Of a stretch of 64,000 nucleotides of DNA, positions 32,661-43,399 are shown piece after piece. Below the pieces are notes generated by a model. That model ran no database searches. It saw only the letters and a program-made list of their open reading frames with translations, and was not told where the DNA came from. The stretch is from Rattus norvegicus (lineage: Eukaryota; Chordata; Mammalia; Rodentia; Muridae). The stretch covers positions 131,600,053-131,664,052 of the forward strand of contig NC_086024.1 of assembly GCF_036323735.1 (NCBI RefSeq), in the 5' to 3' direction. The position numbers were made by a program, and so were the translations under genes. The stretch's first letter is position 1, and every line of letters starts with the position of its first letter.

Positions 32661-33814
32661 CAAAGGAGGGGAAAAACAGGGCTGTGACTTAGGGCAGCGC
32701 TTAGCCAAGATGTAATCGTGTCAGGACTCAGGTGGGACAGAAGTGGGTCAATACCGTGCCGTCTGATGTTGTGTAGAACTATGACTCTAAACAGGGTCGG
32801 GGTAGAAGTCTCCCTCTCTTCCCCACCCCCAACTCCTTTTGGCTTTAAAAAAATCTCACTTAGGGTGGCTGTCATGAAAGAATGTAGACAAGAGTTTGAC
32901 AGTGTGCCAAGTTGGTTTATTTTTAAATGTTGTTCCCCCAAAGCACCAGAATATTAAGTTGGAGCAAATGTTGCTTGGAAGAGTCAAGGGGTTGTGGTCA
33001 CAAGACAGCCAAGGAGGGGTGATGGTGTGAAGGTTCGCAGATGTTAATGGACCAATTCAAGGGCTGGCAGGATGGGTCCCCTGGAAGGGGTTTTTCCAGT
33101 CCGAGTGTGAGATTGTGTGTGAGCGCTGTGTCTTCCAACTGCAGGGCATTTCAGGGTCTGAGTGGGAAGGGAGCTTTGCTTTAATTAATTAGGTGTTTAC
33201 CCCGGGCTTCTTCCCTCCGAGGTTTAGACAATCACCTGCCCACACGTGAGGAACAGGATTGTGTACATTCTCTTGGAAAGGGGTTTTAAGAAATAGCTAA
33301 TTCTTCATTATCTGGCCGACAGTAGAGGCATGCGTGCTAAGCCTATATAGAACATTCTTACGAAAAAATACCAGCCCGTAAGGTCCCAGGACCCATGTTC
33401 TGGGAATTATGGACTTTGTGTGTTTATTGTTCCTTAAAAACTTTGGCCACCTACATCATGATTTCTTAAGGATAATTTGGCACGCCGTTTTGAACTTTTT
33501 GTATGGATAAGTGTGCCATTAGAGGAGAAAGAAAAAAGTCTCTGCTTTTCCCCAGGGCCTCATTTTTCTCCCAGCTCCTCTGATGTCAAGAATGGGCAGA
33601 GGCTCTGACTTCCGAAGTGATTAGTTCCCCTCCCAAGGAGTCTGAATATATTTGTGTTCAGAAGGCAGTCTGCTGGGAGGAAGTTCTACCTGGGGAGAGG
33701 TCCGGGTCCCACGGGGATGAGGCTTTCAGTTTGTAAGATACCTGTCAGGGACCCATGGGTCAGAGTCATTTCACAAACATACACAGGATTTCCAGCTACA
33801 GGCACGAGTGATGG
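32661..33814. other. Repeat-poor block with AT-rich motif clusters, no gene recognised
   Basis: No repeat was recognised. The interval 33150-33540 has TTAATTAATTAG at 33181, CACGTG at 33243-33248 and an AT-rich run at 33400-33520, a composition that resembles conserved enhancer DNA. No exon signature was found. Confidence 0.4.
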
Positions 33815-33950
33815 CACGCTTTCTCCATTTTTATGATGAGACCATGGAGGCCAGGACCTACGAGTCACTGACCTAAGCCTAAGGCCAGAGACTGGTTTCA
33901 ATGCAGGAAGCAATGGCTTCAGAAGCAACGCTTTCTCTACCACAGCACCC
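33815..33950 (+). mobile_element. Possible MIR SINE, plus strand
   Basis: CTCCATTTTTATGATGAGAC, CATGGAGGCCAGGACCTACG, AGTCACTGACCTAAG, CTAAGGCCAGAGACTGGTTT and CAATGCAGG follow the second half of a MIR (ATTTTACAGATGAGG, CACAGAG, AAGTCACTTGCC and onwards), with a CTCTACCACAGCACC end. Drifted but with good order of landmarks. Confidence 0.6.
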
Positions 33951-36055
33951 TGCACTGGTGACGGTCCATGCTGGGCTTCCGGTGTAATCCTGCTTCTTAC
34001 CCCAGTGATAGGTCCTCCTTTCCCTATTTCTCTTCTGACTTCATTTTCTTCTCCCCAAATAAACACACCCCAGGATCCAAGAATACACCCTCCCTCCCCC
34101 AACTATCTTAGGTTGTATTTGTAGACCTAAATTTTCAGTCTCCAGAATAACATCCTTCCGTATAGGTATGCCCAACACTTTCTTCCTCTTTAATTTGTTT
34201 ATAGCCCATGCGCACTTTGAGGAAGTAAAAAGCCACCCGAATTTTTTTGATGTGTTTGGTTTCACTGATCTTGACCCCCCCTATAGTGGAGGAGAATGCT
34301 GAGCTGTGAATTTTCTCCCCTTTTCTTCCTGACTGAAAACCACCAAGGCACACTTTTCCCAGAGCCTAACGCCCTTGCAGCAAACAACGTTGAAGCGAAG
34401 AGTCCTGTCTTACACCGTAAACAATTCTAGTCCAGTCTGAGCTCAGCAAAATGCACTTTCTCCTTTTATGGTTGAGCCTGCCCATCTCTAAGAGCCACCA
34501 AATGACCTGTGTGGTCAATGGGATCAGAGTGAGAATCCAGGTCATGGCCAGGTCTTGCGGGGGGCTGGCTGTGCAAACATGTGCAGGAAATGTTTGCTCG
34601 CTCAGGTCCTTGAATCCAGTCCAGGGCAGATTCTCCCAAGACGCCTGGTTTGTACTGATGCTAGGGATAAATATCACACCTAGTGCGGAAGCTCTACCGT
34701 CCCACTGTACTGGCTTTGTTGATCCTACCTACATTTTGGGAAGAAGTGGGCTGTCCAGACAGAAGACAGGGCCCAGCAGCTCCCTTGTGCTTGGCTTTCT
34801 TGGGGTTGGGAGCCCAGGTCCTGCCCAGTGCCTCACCCTGTGCAAGAGCCTGTCCATGCAGCACCTCCAGGCATTCGCCCCACAATGCAGTGCTGCTTTG
34901 GCAGCGGCTCAGCAGAAGACTAAACAGTTGGCCCCGTTTCAACACGGCTGCCAAGATTTGGCAACCGGAGAGTTACAAGGAAGCCTCAGACTGCTAAACC
35001 CTTTCACATTTTTAATTAGATCCACACACCCATGTCTTTGAGCTATCATAAATATACAGATGACACGGAGAACATTATTCAGGGTTAATAAAAAAGGGGG
35101 GGAGCAAACGGTACGAGGGTGTATCTTATCTTTGGAAAATAATTCATAATTTATTTGGGGGCCGAGGGAGAAGAGAGGCTAAGAGTATTTGTGTTGGCAG
35201 AACCAGGCCTGAGGTGAGACTCTGCCTCTAAATCCGGCCTCGCAGATCTCTGCACACAGGATTCTGTCCTAGGCTTTGGGAAGATGACCAGAAGGGGGCA
35301 TTAGTGTCAGGGATCAGCCTGCAGCCCAGCCCCAAAGACCGAGTACAATGTATGCACGACAAGCCACCCTGCCTTCACTTCTAGATGGCAGCCATGGAGC
35401 TGCAGCGTTTGTGCCTTGGCCCTCAGAAAGCAAGGCCTTTTGCTTCCTTCATTTGTGCTATATCCTTGAGTCTCCTTCTCCGCACTGCTTTGAGCATCCT
35501 TCTGCACATCTCTCTTGCTCCTTATTCTTCTAAGTCTTCTGCCATAGCAAGCCCCGTTGCTTGCTCCCCCACAGATGGCCTTCAGCTGCCCTCAGCTCCC
35601 AGGGGATTGGACTTGGAGCAGAGAGAATATGCTGGGCCCCGTCTGACGTTTGGGGATGTGGGGCTGTCTGCTCTGTGGCTCAAGATGCTTGTTGGAAAAG
35701 TTTGTTTGTCTTTTTTTGTGTGGTTGTTGTTGGTGGTGATTTTGTTGTTTTGTTTTGTGTTTTTCTTACCATGATGACCTCACAGCTTGGTTCTGGGGGT
35801 TCAAATCAGACCACATGCACAGGGCCCAGATTCAGTGGATGTGTCACACTTGTTGTTGCTGCTGTTGTTGTTGTTGTCAGTATCCAAGGTATCTCACAGG
35901 TATCTCAGAGGCTCTGCTACAAAACAAAACCATTAACTATACTACTGCTGCCTGATGCATCCTGAGATCTGCCTGCTCTGCCCTGTTTCTTCTCCTGCAG
36001 GCCCAGACTGCCCATCTCCCCCACACCTGCCATCAACTGAGAAGGCACATGAACC
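33951..36055. other. Mostly unique; short T/G-rich runs at 35690-35768 and 35846-35880
   Basis: No gene was recognised. The part at 34985-35165 is AT-rich with TAATTA at 35013, GGTTAATAAA near 35083 and AATTCATAATTTATTTG near 35141, a possible conserved element. The plus frame at 34451-35041 (196 codons) begins with a hydrophobic stretch but overlaps other open frames on both strands and has no recognisable domain. (TTG)n-like runs lie near 35846-35880. Confidence 0.4.
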
Positions 36056-36470
36056 AAACCCATGGCCATGGCTATGACACTGCCTATGGCTATCCCTGTG
36101 GCTGTGGCTGTGGCTATGGCTATGGTTATATCTATGTCTATGGCTAGAGTTGGGGCTATGACTGAATTCCTATGGCTATGGTTAAGCCTGTGGCTATGGC
36201 TATGGTTATGGTTATGTCCACTGCTATGGCTATGCCTATAGTTATGGTTATTGTTATACCTGTGGCTATGGCTATGATTGTGGCTATGCCTATGGCTATG
36301 GTTGTGTCTGTGTCTATGTCTATGGTCATGGCTATGGCTATGTCTGTGACTATGTCTATGGTTATAGCTATGTCTGTGGCTATGATGATGGCTATGGTTA
36401 TGGCTATGTCTATGGCTATGGCTATGGCTATGGTTATGGCTGTGTCCATACTTATGCCTATGGAGGCGCT
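36056..36470. repeat. (GGCTAT)n-type hexanucleotide array, about 415 bp
   Basis: Imperfect GGCTAT and GGTTAT units with GTCTAT and GTGGCT variants fill the interval, broken once by AGAGTTGGGGCTATGACTGA near 36145-36165. The 6-bp period keeps frames open in several phases: 109 codons on plus (Met-Ala/Met-Val repeats), and 198 and 168 codons on minus (His-Ser repeats and Ile-Ala repeats). These are repeat translations. Confidence 0.94.
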
Positions 36471-37436
36471 TGACTTTGAAGGCATGTTCAAGAGGAGATA
36501 AATTGTGTGACATGCCAAGAGAGGAGCCTCTCTAGTTGTCCCTTTCAGAGGGCCTAGTTTATAACCAGAACCATTGCAGCCATCAGTCCAGGACTGTGCC
36601 TCCAGCACCCATGCCTGATGTAGGCATCCTGCAGCTATCTCTTTCCAACCATCTGCGTCCACAGAGAGGAACCCCAGCCTCCTGTAGCCACTCAGTGGTA
36701 CCAGTGCCCACCTCCTTCTGGTCCTTCTTCATTTGTGGACTTTTTCAACCCAGGACTTGAAAATGATGGGCTTATCCTGCAGTGCTCTATGCTTCTACAA
36801 TCACAGGAAATAGGATTCTCAGACACCTGGGGTGCCCTGGTCCAGTTAAATGGACTGAGGACAGTTCTTGTGCCTTTTAGTAGCAGTTACAATGGAGAAA
36901 CAGAGCATAGCTGGTGGGGATTCTCATTATCAACAGTTCTGCAACCTCATCAATCCCCCAACTTCCTCACTTCCTTCTCCCCAGAACCATATGCCATGGA
37001 CTCTGGAGACTTATCTTTACCTGGGAGAAGTTAAAATATACAAACGATCCCCATGGCACACACATGCGCTCTATGTGTATGCTCCTCTTATCCCAGAGAA
37101 CACGCAGAACCACTGCCCAAGGGGTATATTGCCTAGCAACAGGGATAATAGCCGTGGTCTGAGAAGACACCTGCATTAGGACCAGGCTGAGTCCTGATCA
37201 CTTGTAGGGTCCTCTTTGGGCGTGTCTTTTTTTGTTGTCTGTGTAAACAGGTAGCCACCTCTAACTTCCAGGCAGGCAAGCTGGTGTCTCACTGGCTAAC
37301 ATCCTACCTGGGACCAAAGGTGTCAGGCTATGGTTAGGCATGACACAGTGGAGACAGCAGAAATTGCCCCCATGTCTTCCTATGCCTGCTCTGATGGAGG
37401 AGAAGGAATGACTAGAGTTAAGATAGGCTATATCCA
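36471..37436. other. Unique sequence, about 1 kb, no gene recognised
   Basis: No repeat was recognised. Plus frames of 74-103 codons overlap in different phases (36735-37179), which suggests open composition rather than a gene. Confidence 0.4.
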
Positions 37437-37765
37437 TCTACTTGAGCTGCTATAACAAAATGCCACAGGCTGGGTAATTAAACTAGAGAAGCTCCTTTCC
37501 TTGTACTCTGGAAGACTGAAAAGTCCAGGACCAAGATCTCTGGTTTAGTTTGTGTGATGAAGGTTCTTCTCCCATCTTGCCCTTTGCTTGGAGGAGACTG
37601 AGACCTGAGGAGAAGCAGGAGACCTGGTGTACCTCATGCACCGACACTGTCCAGTTGGACAGGGACACATTTAACCTTAACTTCTTCCTTAGAGGGCCCA
37701 TCTCCAAGCACAGCCAAGCTGGAGTTCTGGACTTTAACCTGTGAATTAGGAGAAGCAGAGCTTTC
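37437..37765 (-). mobile_element. MaLR-like LTR, minus strand, old
   Basis: GAGCTGCTATAACAAAATGC, CACAGGCTGGGTAATTAAAC, TTGTACTCTGGAAGACTGAA, AAGTCCAGGACCAAGATCTC and later AGAGGGCCCATCTCC follow the reverse complement of an MST/MLT-type MaLR LTR 3' end. It resembles the fragment at 3590 rather than the 29562 type. Confidence 0.6.
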
Positions 37766-38320
37766 ATGGCTCAAAAGGAAGACAGCCTCGTGTTGGGCCC
37801 TTCCTCTGCTCCCTCTTGGCTGTGTGTCCTCCTAGTAGTGAGCAGCCAGTGTCCCCTGTGACTGGCCTCACCAGTCAAGTTTTATCAATGCCTGAGTTTT
37901 ACTGGCCATATGATATCTTTACTGTCACCTTGGGACATCTGGCTGCAAATCATATCAGAACACATAGACCCTCATGGCCTTTGCCCCCCTGAAGGCCCTC
38001 GAAAACAGGAGAAAGTGTGACTTTGAGCATCTCAGTGACCTTGAGACTAGGGTCTCCAGAAAATGTAAACCATTTGATGGGTGGACATCAGCTCTCATGG
38101 GGCTTCTGGAGAGCACTACGATGAAACAATTCTCCTCTTCCCTTTGTCTTATTAAGAGGTTGAACTCTGGGATTGTCAAAAGTAATTAAACCTTGGCAGT
38201 TTCCTGCAGTTCTGACTAATGGGTGATAAAACCTGGGCAGATGTGAGGTTTTGTTTAAGTCTGTGCTGTGTGACCCTGAGTATCATCAAGAGAATGTTCC
38301 ATGGTAGGAGTAGAAAGGAC
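37766..38320. other. Unique sequence, no gene recognised
   Basis: No recognisable feature. Opposed frames at 37955-38179 (-) and 37974-38189 (+) coincide. Confidence 0.45.
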
Positions 38321-38523
38321 CACAGGTGGGAACACAGGTGGGAACACAGGTGGGAACACAGGTGGGAACACAGGTGGGAACACAGGTGTGAACACAGGTG
38401 GAACACAGGTGGGAACACAGGTGGGAACACAGGTGTCAACACAGGTGTCAACACAGGTGTGAACACAGGTGGGAACACAGGTGTGAACACAGGTGGGAAC
38501 ACAGGTGGGAACACAGGTGGAGG
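38321..38523. repeat. Minisatellite, 12-bp unit, 17 copies, each with a CAGGTG E-box
   Basis: The unit AACACAGGTGGG recurs about every 12 bp; I count 17 CAGGTG cores. Variants are GTGTGAAC (3 or 4 units), GTGTCAAC (two adjacent units) and one 11-bp unit near 38397 lacking a G. The adjacent GTGTC pair shows variant units spread to neighbours. CAGGTG is a canonical E-box (E2A/ZEB/SNAI type). Frames across it (Trp-Glu-His-Arg, Asn-Thr-Gly-Gly; Cys-Val-Pro-Thr on minus) are repeat translations. Confidence 0.97.
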
Positions 38524-39387
38524 GTATGGAGATACATGGCCTGGGCATCTCCTGCTAGAGGGAAGAGTGTCTGATGAGTTCAGTGGAGAATTAAGAGATA
38601 GGAGTCCTACAGAGGTTGGGGGCATAGGACAGACTCTGTACCTACTTTGTAGGGTGGTAAGGAGATCCTACGATTCAGAGACAAAGGAACACAAGAGCTT
38701 CAATCACAGCATCCAAAAGGAGACGTGCGATTGTGGGCAAATCACTCATATTTGTATAAAAGTAGCTTCGTCCCCTTAAGGTTACTGGGGGGAGAGACTG
38801 CTTCACCATCATTACCTAGTCTAGAGACCAGCTCCAGGAGGGACCCGGTCTTCTTGGGGATTCATCTCTGTACTAATTTTGCTGGGTCCGAGTTAGGGAA
38901 TGTTAACAGAATGCAAAGCAACAGAATTCCAGGAGCCTAAATCATTCCAGGTCAGACTTGAATTCGCACCAAGGCGATTGCGCCAGGAAGCTGGCGGTTA
39001 CCCCGAAAGCAAGTTATTCTCACTACCCAACTGGTACTGCAAGAGCTAGAGAGCTCATCACAGTCCCAGAACTCCCCTGCTCCCCCTTCAGGCACCATTC
39101 CTACAGGTAAGCCTATACACTCGCTGGGTCGAAAGTCATAGAAAGGGTAGGGAATATTGCTATACCTGAAAATTAGCTTCCTATGTATCTATTAGCCATA
39201 GAATAAAAATACTCCATACAAACTCCAAGGCCACAGTACAGATTCATTTTGTCTTTTAATAAGAGGTTAAAAGTTCTAACAAGCCCACTATAGTTAAAAA
39301 TAGCATGGATCAAAATATATACTCAATAGAGCTGAGCTCTCAAGGTTCACCAGTAAGCCTAGACTACTTTATTTAATCATGTTTCAA
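38524..39387. other. Unique sequence, no gene recognised
   Basis: No repeat was recognised with confidence. A TTGTGGGCAAATCACTC phrase near 38731 hints at a MIR trace but is too short to call. Confidence 0.4.
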
Positions 39388-39672
39388 TTAATGCATGCAT
39401 TTGAGTATGCATGGGTACAAGTACAGACATTCATGCAGTTATCAGATGTCAGTCTTGGGCTTCATTCCTTGGGACACCAAATATCTTGCTTTTTTGAGAC
39501 AGGGTCTCCCACTAGGTCTGTAACTCACCGTTTTTGCTACCTGGTTGGCCAGGGAGCCCCCAGCAACTGCCTGTTTCTGCCTCCCAAGAGAATATAAGTA
39601 CAGCCATAGCTGGCTTAGATCCCTAAGCTTGGGCAGGAGGCACTTTACCAACTGAGCTATGCCCCCAACCTG
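39388..39672 (-). mobile_element. B4-type SINE, minus strand
   Basis: GCATGCATTTGAGTATGCAT (tail side), TCAGATGTCAGTCTTGGGCT, TTTTTTGAGACAGGGTCTCC at 39491 (B1-derived part), AACTCACCGTTTTTGCTACC, TGGTTGGCCAGGGAGCCCCC, CTGTTTCTGCCTCCCAAGAG and GGCACTTTACCAACTGAGCT (tRNA-like head in reverse) occur in B4 order. Confidence 0.78.
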
Positions 39673-41164
39673 TCCTAAGTTTCTTTTACTGTGCTCAAAT
39701 TAGTCAACCTCTGGGCAAAACTGCATATCACCGAGTTCAATTTACGATAATAGGATGTCAGGTGTCTCATGTTACTCAGTGACTTCTGTGGGGAACTTGA
39801 AAACAGAGAAGCTCACAGCACTGAGGTCCAGCTCAGCATCACACTGTAAGCCGGTAGCCGCAACCTGGGAGCTATCTGTAAGCAGAAGGAAAAGGGCCCT
39901 CTTCAGCTTTCTTTTACACCAGAACAGAGCAATCTCTGAGACTTTACTTTCTATCCTGTTCCAAGCCCTGAACCAGGCAGAAGAAAAAGGCAGCGAGGCA
40001 AAACAGACGAGTTTTATTTTCTGTGTCCACGTAGAGGGAAAGGAGGACAGGCTGCCCTGGGCATCACTTGTACCTGTGGAGGAAGGGCAGCGGAGGACTA
40101 ACATGCAGATCTGGACCATCCACACCCATAGCCAAAATATGATACCAAGACCACAGCCCCTAATGGCTCGGCGGCCCTTAGCATTGCCCCGGTTCGTTCC
40201 TCCAGAGCATCCACATCATCCGTCATTCACAACTTTCAGAGCGTGGAAACAGAACATCAGGTCCTTCTCCTCTCCCGACTTTAGAGTTGAGCTCAAAATG
40301 CATTCATACATCTGCAGAAAACGCAAACAAACTGCTGTCTTTCTTTGGTTTTGTTTTAAGTGTAGCTTCCCTCAGGGGAGGGTTTACTGAGCCAACTCAC
40401 AATGTGCTTAAACAAACCATGATCAGGTGTAGGAGTTCAGTAGCACAAAAGACAGGGGCCACTGGCCCGAGCACCCCTCTGAGTTTCCTGGGAACTAAGG
40501 CAATAGAAAATACAACCGGTTGTCTCATTTCTGTCTTGTTTTTTAAGAAAAGGAGACAACGTCAGAGAAGAAAAAGCCTCTGGGGAGAGAGAGCTAGTGA
40601 GTCTGGTGGACAACATCCAGAGTGTGGGTATGTAGAACAAATGTATACCTAATCTCCTTTGAAGGATTCCCGTGATGAGGCAATGAAAGCCAAAGTTGTA
40701 AAAAGATACAACTTAACAGAGTCGACTTGGCAAGAGGCTAGACACTGTGGCTCAAGCCCATAGACTTCCAAGGATCTAACCTCCTACAAGAACTGGATGT
40801 GAAGCCCAGAGCTCAGGTCCATGGCATCATCGCCATTGACTAGTAATGTCCTTATTCAGGAAAGGTGCCAGGACTGAGACCACACTGCCTAGAGCTCTCA
40901 TTGAGTAGGGAGAAGGAAGGCCCTGCCATCGCAGAGTGTGGCCTCTAATACTCTGAAGTATGTATGAAGGATATTCTCATACTCTTATGCCCCACCTGCC
41001 TCTTCTGCCACGTCGGATACCTCAGAGCCTCAGAGGAGCTTCAGAATCTCCTCCAGGCCACCTAGATCCTAAGGGCTTCTGGGAAAATTCTCTTCCACCC
41101 AATCAAGATGAAGTAAGCCCATCCGCAGAACCCTTCTCTTTTGGGTTATCTCAGTTTAGCTTCA
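39673..41164. other. Unique sequence, about 1.5 kb; longest non-repeat frame in the window
   Basis: The plus frame at 39755-40390 (211 codons) is the longest not explained by repeats. A minus frame of 117 codons lies within the same interval, no domain, signal peptide or exon-flanking splice pattern is evident, and I do not call it a gene. CpG density starts to rise near 40160-40270. Confidence 0.35.
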
Positions 41165-41765
41165 TGAGCACGTGGGCTTTTGCGAAGCCTCCACTCGCTT
41201 CCACTGAGTCACGCCCACACCGGTCCTGAGTGTAGACCGCCTCAGAGAGAGGATGTGAGAGATGCAGTCGGCGCTGATGTCTCTGGTGGCTACTGCGGGT
41301 CCTCGGGTTTGTTCAAGTAACTCCTCTCAGAGAAAAAAATTTCTGTCCCTGATGGGGCCCTCACTTTCTATTCTGGTTGGGTCTTTGGTGGGAGTCCTTG
41401 GAATGATTCCTGTGTCCGTCTCTGTCAACGCTCTTGCTCCGGATGGTGTGGCTGTTTGTCTGTGTTGCTGTTTCCCTGAGAGCCGTTCGTTCCTGGCAGC
41501 CCTAACGATGGCGAACCGAGCTGTATGTCCTCCATAAGGGTGCCCCGGACGAGCCCTATCAACATTCCCCTTGCCGCTGCTGCAGGTATTTTCTGCTTAG
41601 TTCTCGGCATTGACTTAGACGTCATCTCAGCCAATCGCCGTCCCTGCTTCTTTCGAATGTGCCGGATGTCGAAGTCCAAACAGAAGGGGAGGAAGAGCAA
41701 CAGAGTCTCCCGCCAAAATCCTGATTGTCCGTTTGTTCTCAAACAGCCGCTCTCTGAAGCCATAG
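41165..41765. promoter_or_regulatory. CpG-dense segment, candidate promoter or CpG island
   Basis: By hand count there are about 27 CpGs in 41221-41760, roughly 5 per 100 bp, well above the rest of the window. Motifs seen: CACGTG at 41169-41174, AP-1 TGAGTCA at 41205-41211 running into CGCCCAC (KLF/Sp1-like), an ATF/CREB half-site ACGTCA at 41619-41624 followed by CCAAT at 41631-41635, and an E2F-like TCCCGCCAAAA at 41708-41718. No TATA box is evident. A donor-like CAG/GTATTT sits at 41583-41591. Frames of 91 and 90 codons (+) and 112 codons (-) are unrecognised. It could instead be an old LTR or the remnant of a CpG-rich retrocopy. Direction and activity are unknown. Confidence 0.4.
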
Positions 41766-42295
41766 GGCCCCCAACTCAGGCCCTACCTGCCTACTAATTA
41801 AACTGGGTGAGAGTCATGTTATCAGGAGAGGACTTTCTCGAGGACACAGGTGTCCTCCTTCTTTGCTCGCGTGCATGGAGGAATGGAGCCCTGCTTTGTC
41901 CATCTTAAGTAGCTAATAAATATGTGCGGGGTGAATTATTAATTCAATAACAAATTGCTAGGGAGTTTTCTGCTTGAATGCACGAACATAAACATACACG
42001 GGGGGATATATTCAGACTCTTCATTGACATTTTAATCCTATATGCACTACAGGTTCACTCCCATCAGCTATATTGCCCTGTGGAAGAGGAGGGAGGTAAG
42101 AGTCGGCTCATCTCTGCCACTCAGACTACTGATCACTTAGACGTATTTATGTCCGTTTAAGTTCTGCTTATTGAAATACGCCAGCCATGGTTGTATTTCA
42201 CGGTGGATTGTTGTCAAAATATGGAGGAAAGCATACTGTGTAAAGTGCTTAGTCAGCTGTGAAGCACAAAAGTAGTGGCCTTTGGGTTATAATTT

Positions 42296-42297
<2 letters not shown>
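41766..42297. other. Unique AT-rich sequence, no gene recognised
   Basis: GAATTATTAATTCAATAACA at 41933-41952 is a dense homeodomain-type motif next to the CpG-dense segment. No repeat was recognised. Confidence 0.45.

Positions 42298-42341
<44 letters not shown>
42298..42341. repeat. (AC)n microsatellite, about 22 units
   Basis: A pure AC run that lies at the tail side of the adjoining minus-strand SINE, so it probably grew from the SINE's A/CA-rich tail. Confidence 0.97.
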
Positions 42342-42343
<2 letters not shown>

Positions 42344-42354
42344 TTGTATTTATG

Positions 42355-42530
42355 TGCAGGAACATGCATGTGCACATGCAATACCTATAGTGTCCAGGAG
42401 AGGGAGTCGGATCCCCTGATGGTGGAACCACAGGCAGGTGTGAGCTCCCTAAAACGGTGCTAGGACCTGAACCCAGGCACTTAGAGCAGCAACGGCTCTT
42501 AACTTCTGGGCCATCTCTACAGTCCCCCCG
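42355..42530 (-). mobile_element. tRNA-derived rodent SINE (B2/B3 group), minus strand
   Basis: TGTCCAGGAGAGGGAGTCGG, ATCCCCTGATGG, CCACAGGCAGGTGTGAGCTC, CTAGGACCTGAACCCAGGCA and CAGCAACGGCTCTTAACTTC, TGGGCCATCTCTACAGTCCC give the reverse of a B2/B3 element: tail, body, B-box region, head. The two subfamilies cannot be separated by eye here. Confidence 0.78.
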
Positions 42531-42597
42531 GATTATATATTCTTTTATTTGGAGTACAATTGAAAGGGTCTTACTCAGTGACAGAGATAAGAAAACT

Positions 42598-42607
42598 TAC
42601 ACACACA

Positions 42608-42692
<85 letters not shown>
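42598..42692. repeat. Composite microsatellite (AC)n(AG)n
   Basis: About 13 AC units followed directly by about 33 AG units. The order AC-then-AG is the reverse of the array at 13045. Confidence 0.97.
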
Positions 42693-42693
<1 letters not shown>

Positions 42694-43309
42694 TGGGGGC
42701 AATAGTAAGATTTTAGGCATTGTGGATCTGACCATCTCCCAGTTTCTTCACTATACCGTCTGAGCACACAAATGGCCTTAGAAAGTGCATGAGGGAACTG
42801 CCATGTCTGTGTCCCCATGAGAGTTCATTTGTGAATACCAAAATCCAAAACTCACACAAGTATAATCATCACCAGGCATCACAGTGTTGTTTTCTCTCTC
42901 TTTCCCTCCCCCTCCCTCCTTTCCTCTCTTCCTTGACCTCCACCTCTCTTTTCCTTTTTTAATGTTAATACCATTCTCTGGGAAGAAGAAACACTAGGTG
43001 GACAGGATTAATCTCCAAACTGCAGTTTGTAGGTTTCTGGTCTATGAGATTTTATTTCAGGTTTTAAAAACATGCCAGGAGCCTTGTTAAGGGACCCTGG
43101 TTTCCTCACTTCCCCAGTGGTGCAAACCTTCAGTCAAAGCCTACAGACAGCTGGAGAAGTGCAAGAGGAGGGCTCCGACCAAAGACCATTCTCTCCTGGC
43201 CCTCACCTCTAGGCTTGGTCCTGTCCGTGACGCATCTTTCTGCTTCTGCCCCACTCTCACACCACGCATACTGGGCATCTAGTAGATAGAAGATACATTT
43301 CATGGGTTT

Positions 43310-43312
<3 letters not shown>
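42693..43312. other. Unique sequence; pyrimidine-rich patch 42890-42960
   Basis: CT-rich text (CTCTCTCTTTCCCTCCCCC and similar) at 42890-42960. Nothing else was recognised. Confidence 0.5.
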
Positions 43313-43352
<40 letters not shown>

Positions 43353-43354
43353 TA

Positions 43355-43398
<44 letters not shown>
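43313..43398. repeat. Composite microsatellite (CT)n(CA)n
   Basis: About 18 CT units pass into CA with two CATA interruptions and a pure CA end. Same class as 2628. Confidence 0.97.

Positions 43399-43399
<1 letters not shown>

Noticed and set aside
34451..35041. 196-codon plus frame starting with a hydrophobic stretch
   Set aside because: It overlaps another plus frame (34683-34997) and a minus frame (34694-34954). The hydrophobic start alone is not evidence of a signal peptide, and no family is recognised.
35917..36513. 198-codon His/Ser-rich minus frame
   Set aside because: It translates the (GGCTAT)-type array. The period of six keeps frames open automatically.
38321..38523. CRISPR-like regular repeats
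   Set aside because: Units are directly adjacent with no spacers, and the genome is a rodent's.
38650..38760. Possible MIR trace
   Set aside because: TTGTGGGCAAATCACTC alone is too short to support a call.
38219..38779. 186-codon plus frame with Trp-Glu-His-Arg and Asn-Thr-Gly-Gly repeats
   Set aside because: It translates the 12-bp minisatellite; the unit length is a multiple of three.
39755..40390. 211-codon plus-strand frame, the longest outside repeats
   Set aside because: No domain, signal peptide or repeat-protein pattern was recognised. A 117-codon frame is open on the minus strand in the same interval, and a frame of this size is not surprising in 128 kb of double-strand sequence.
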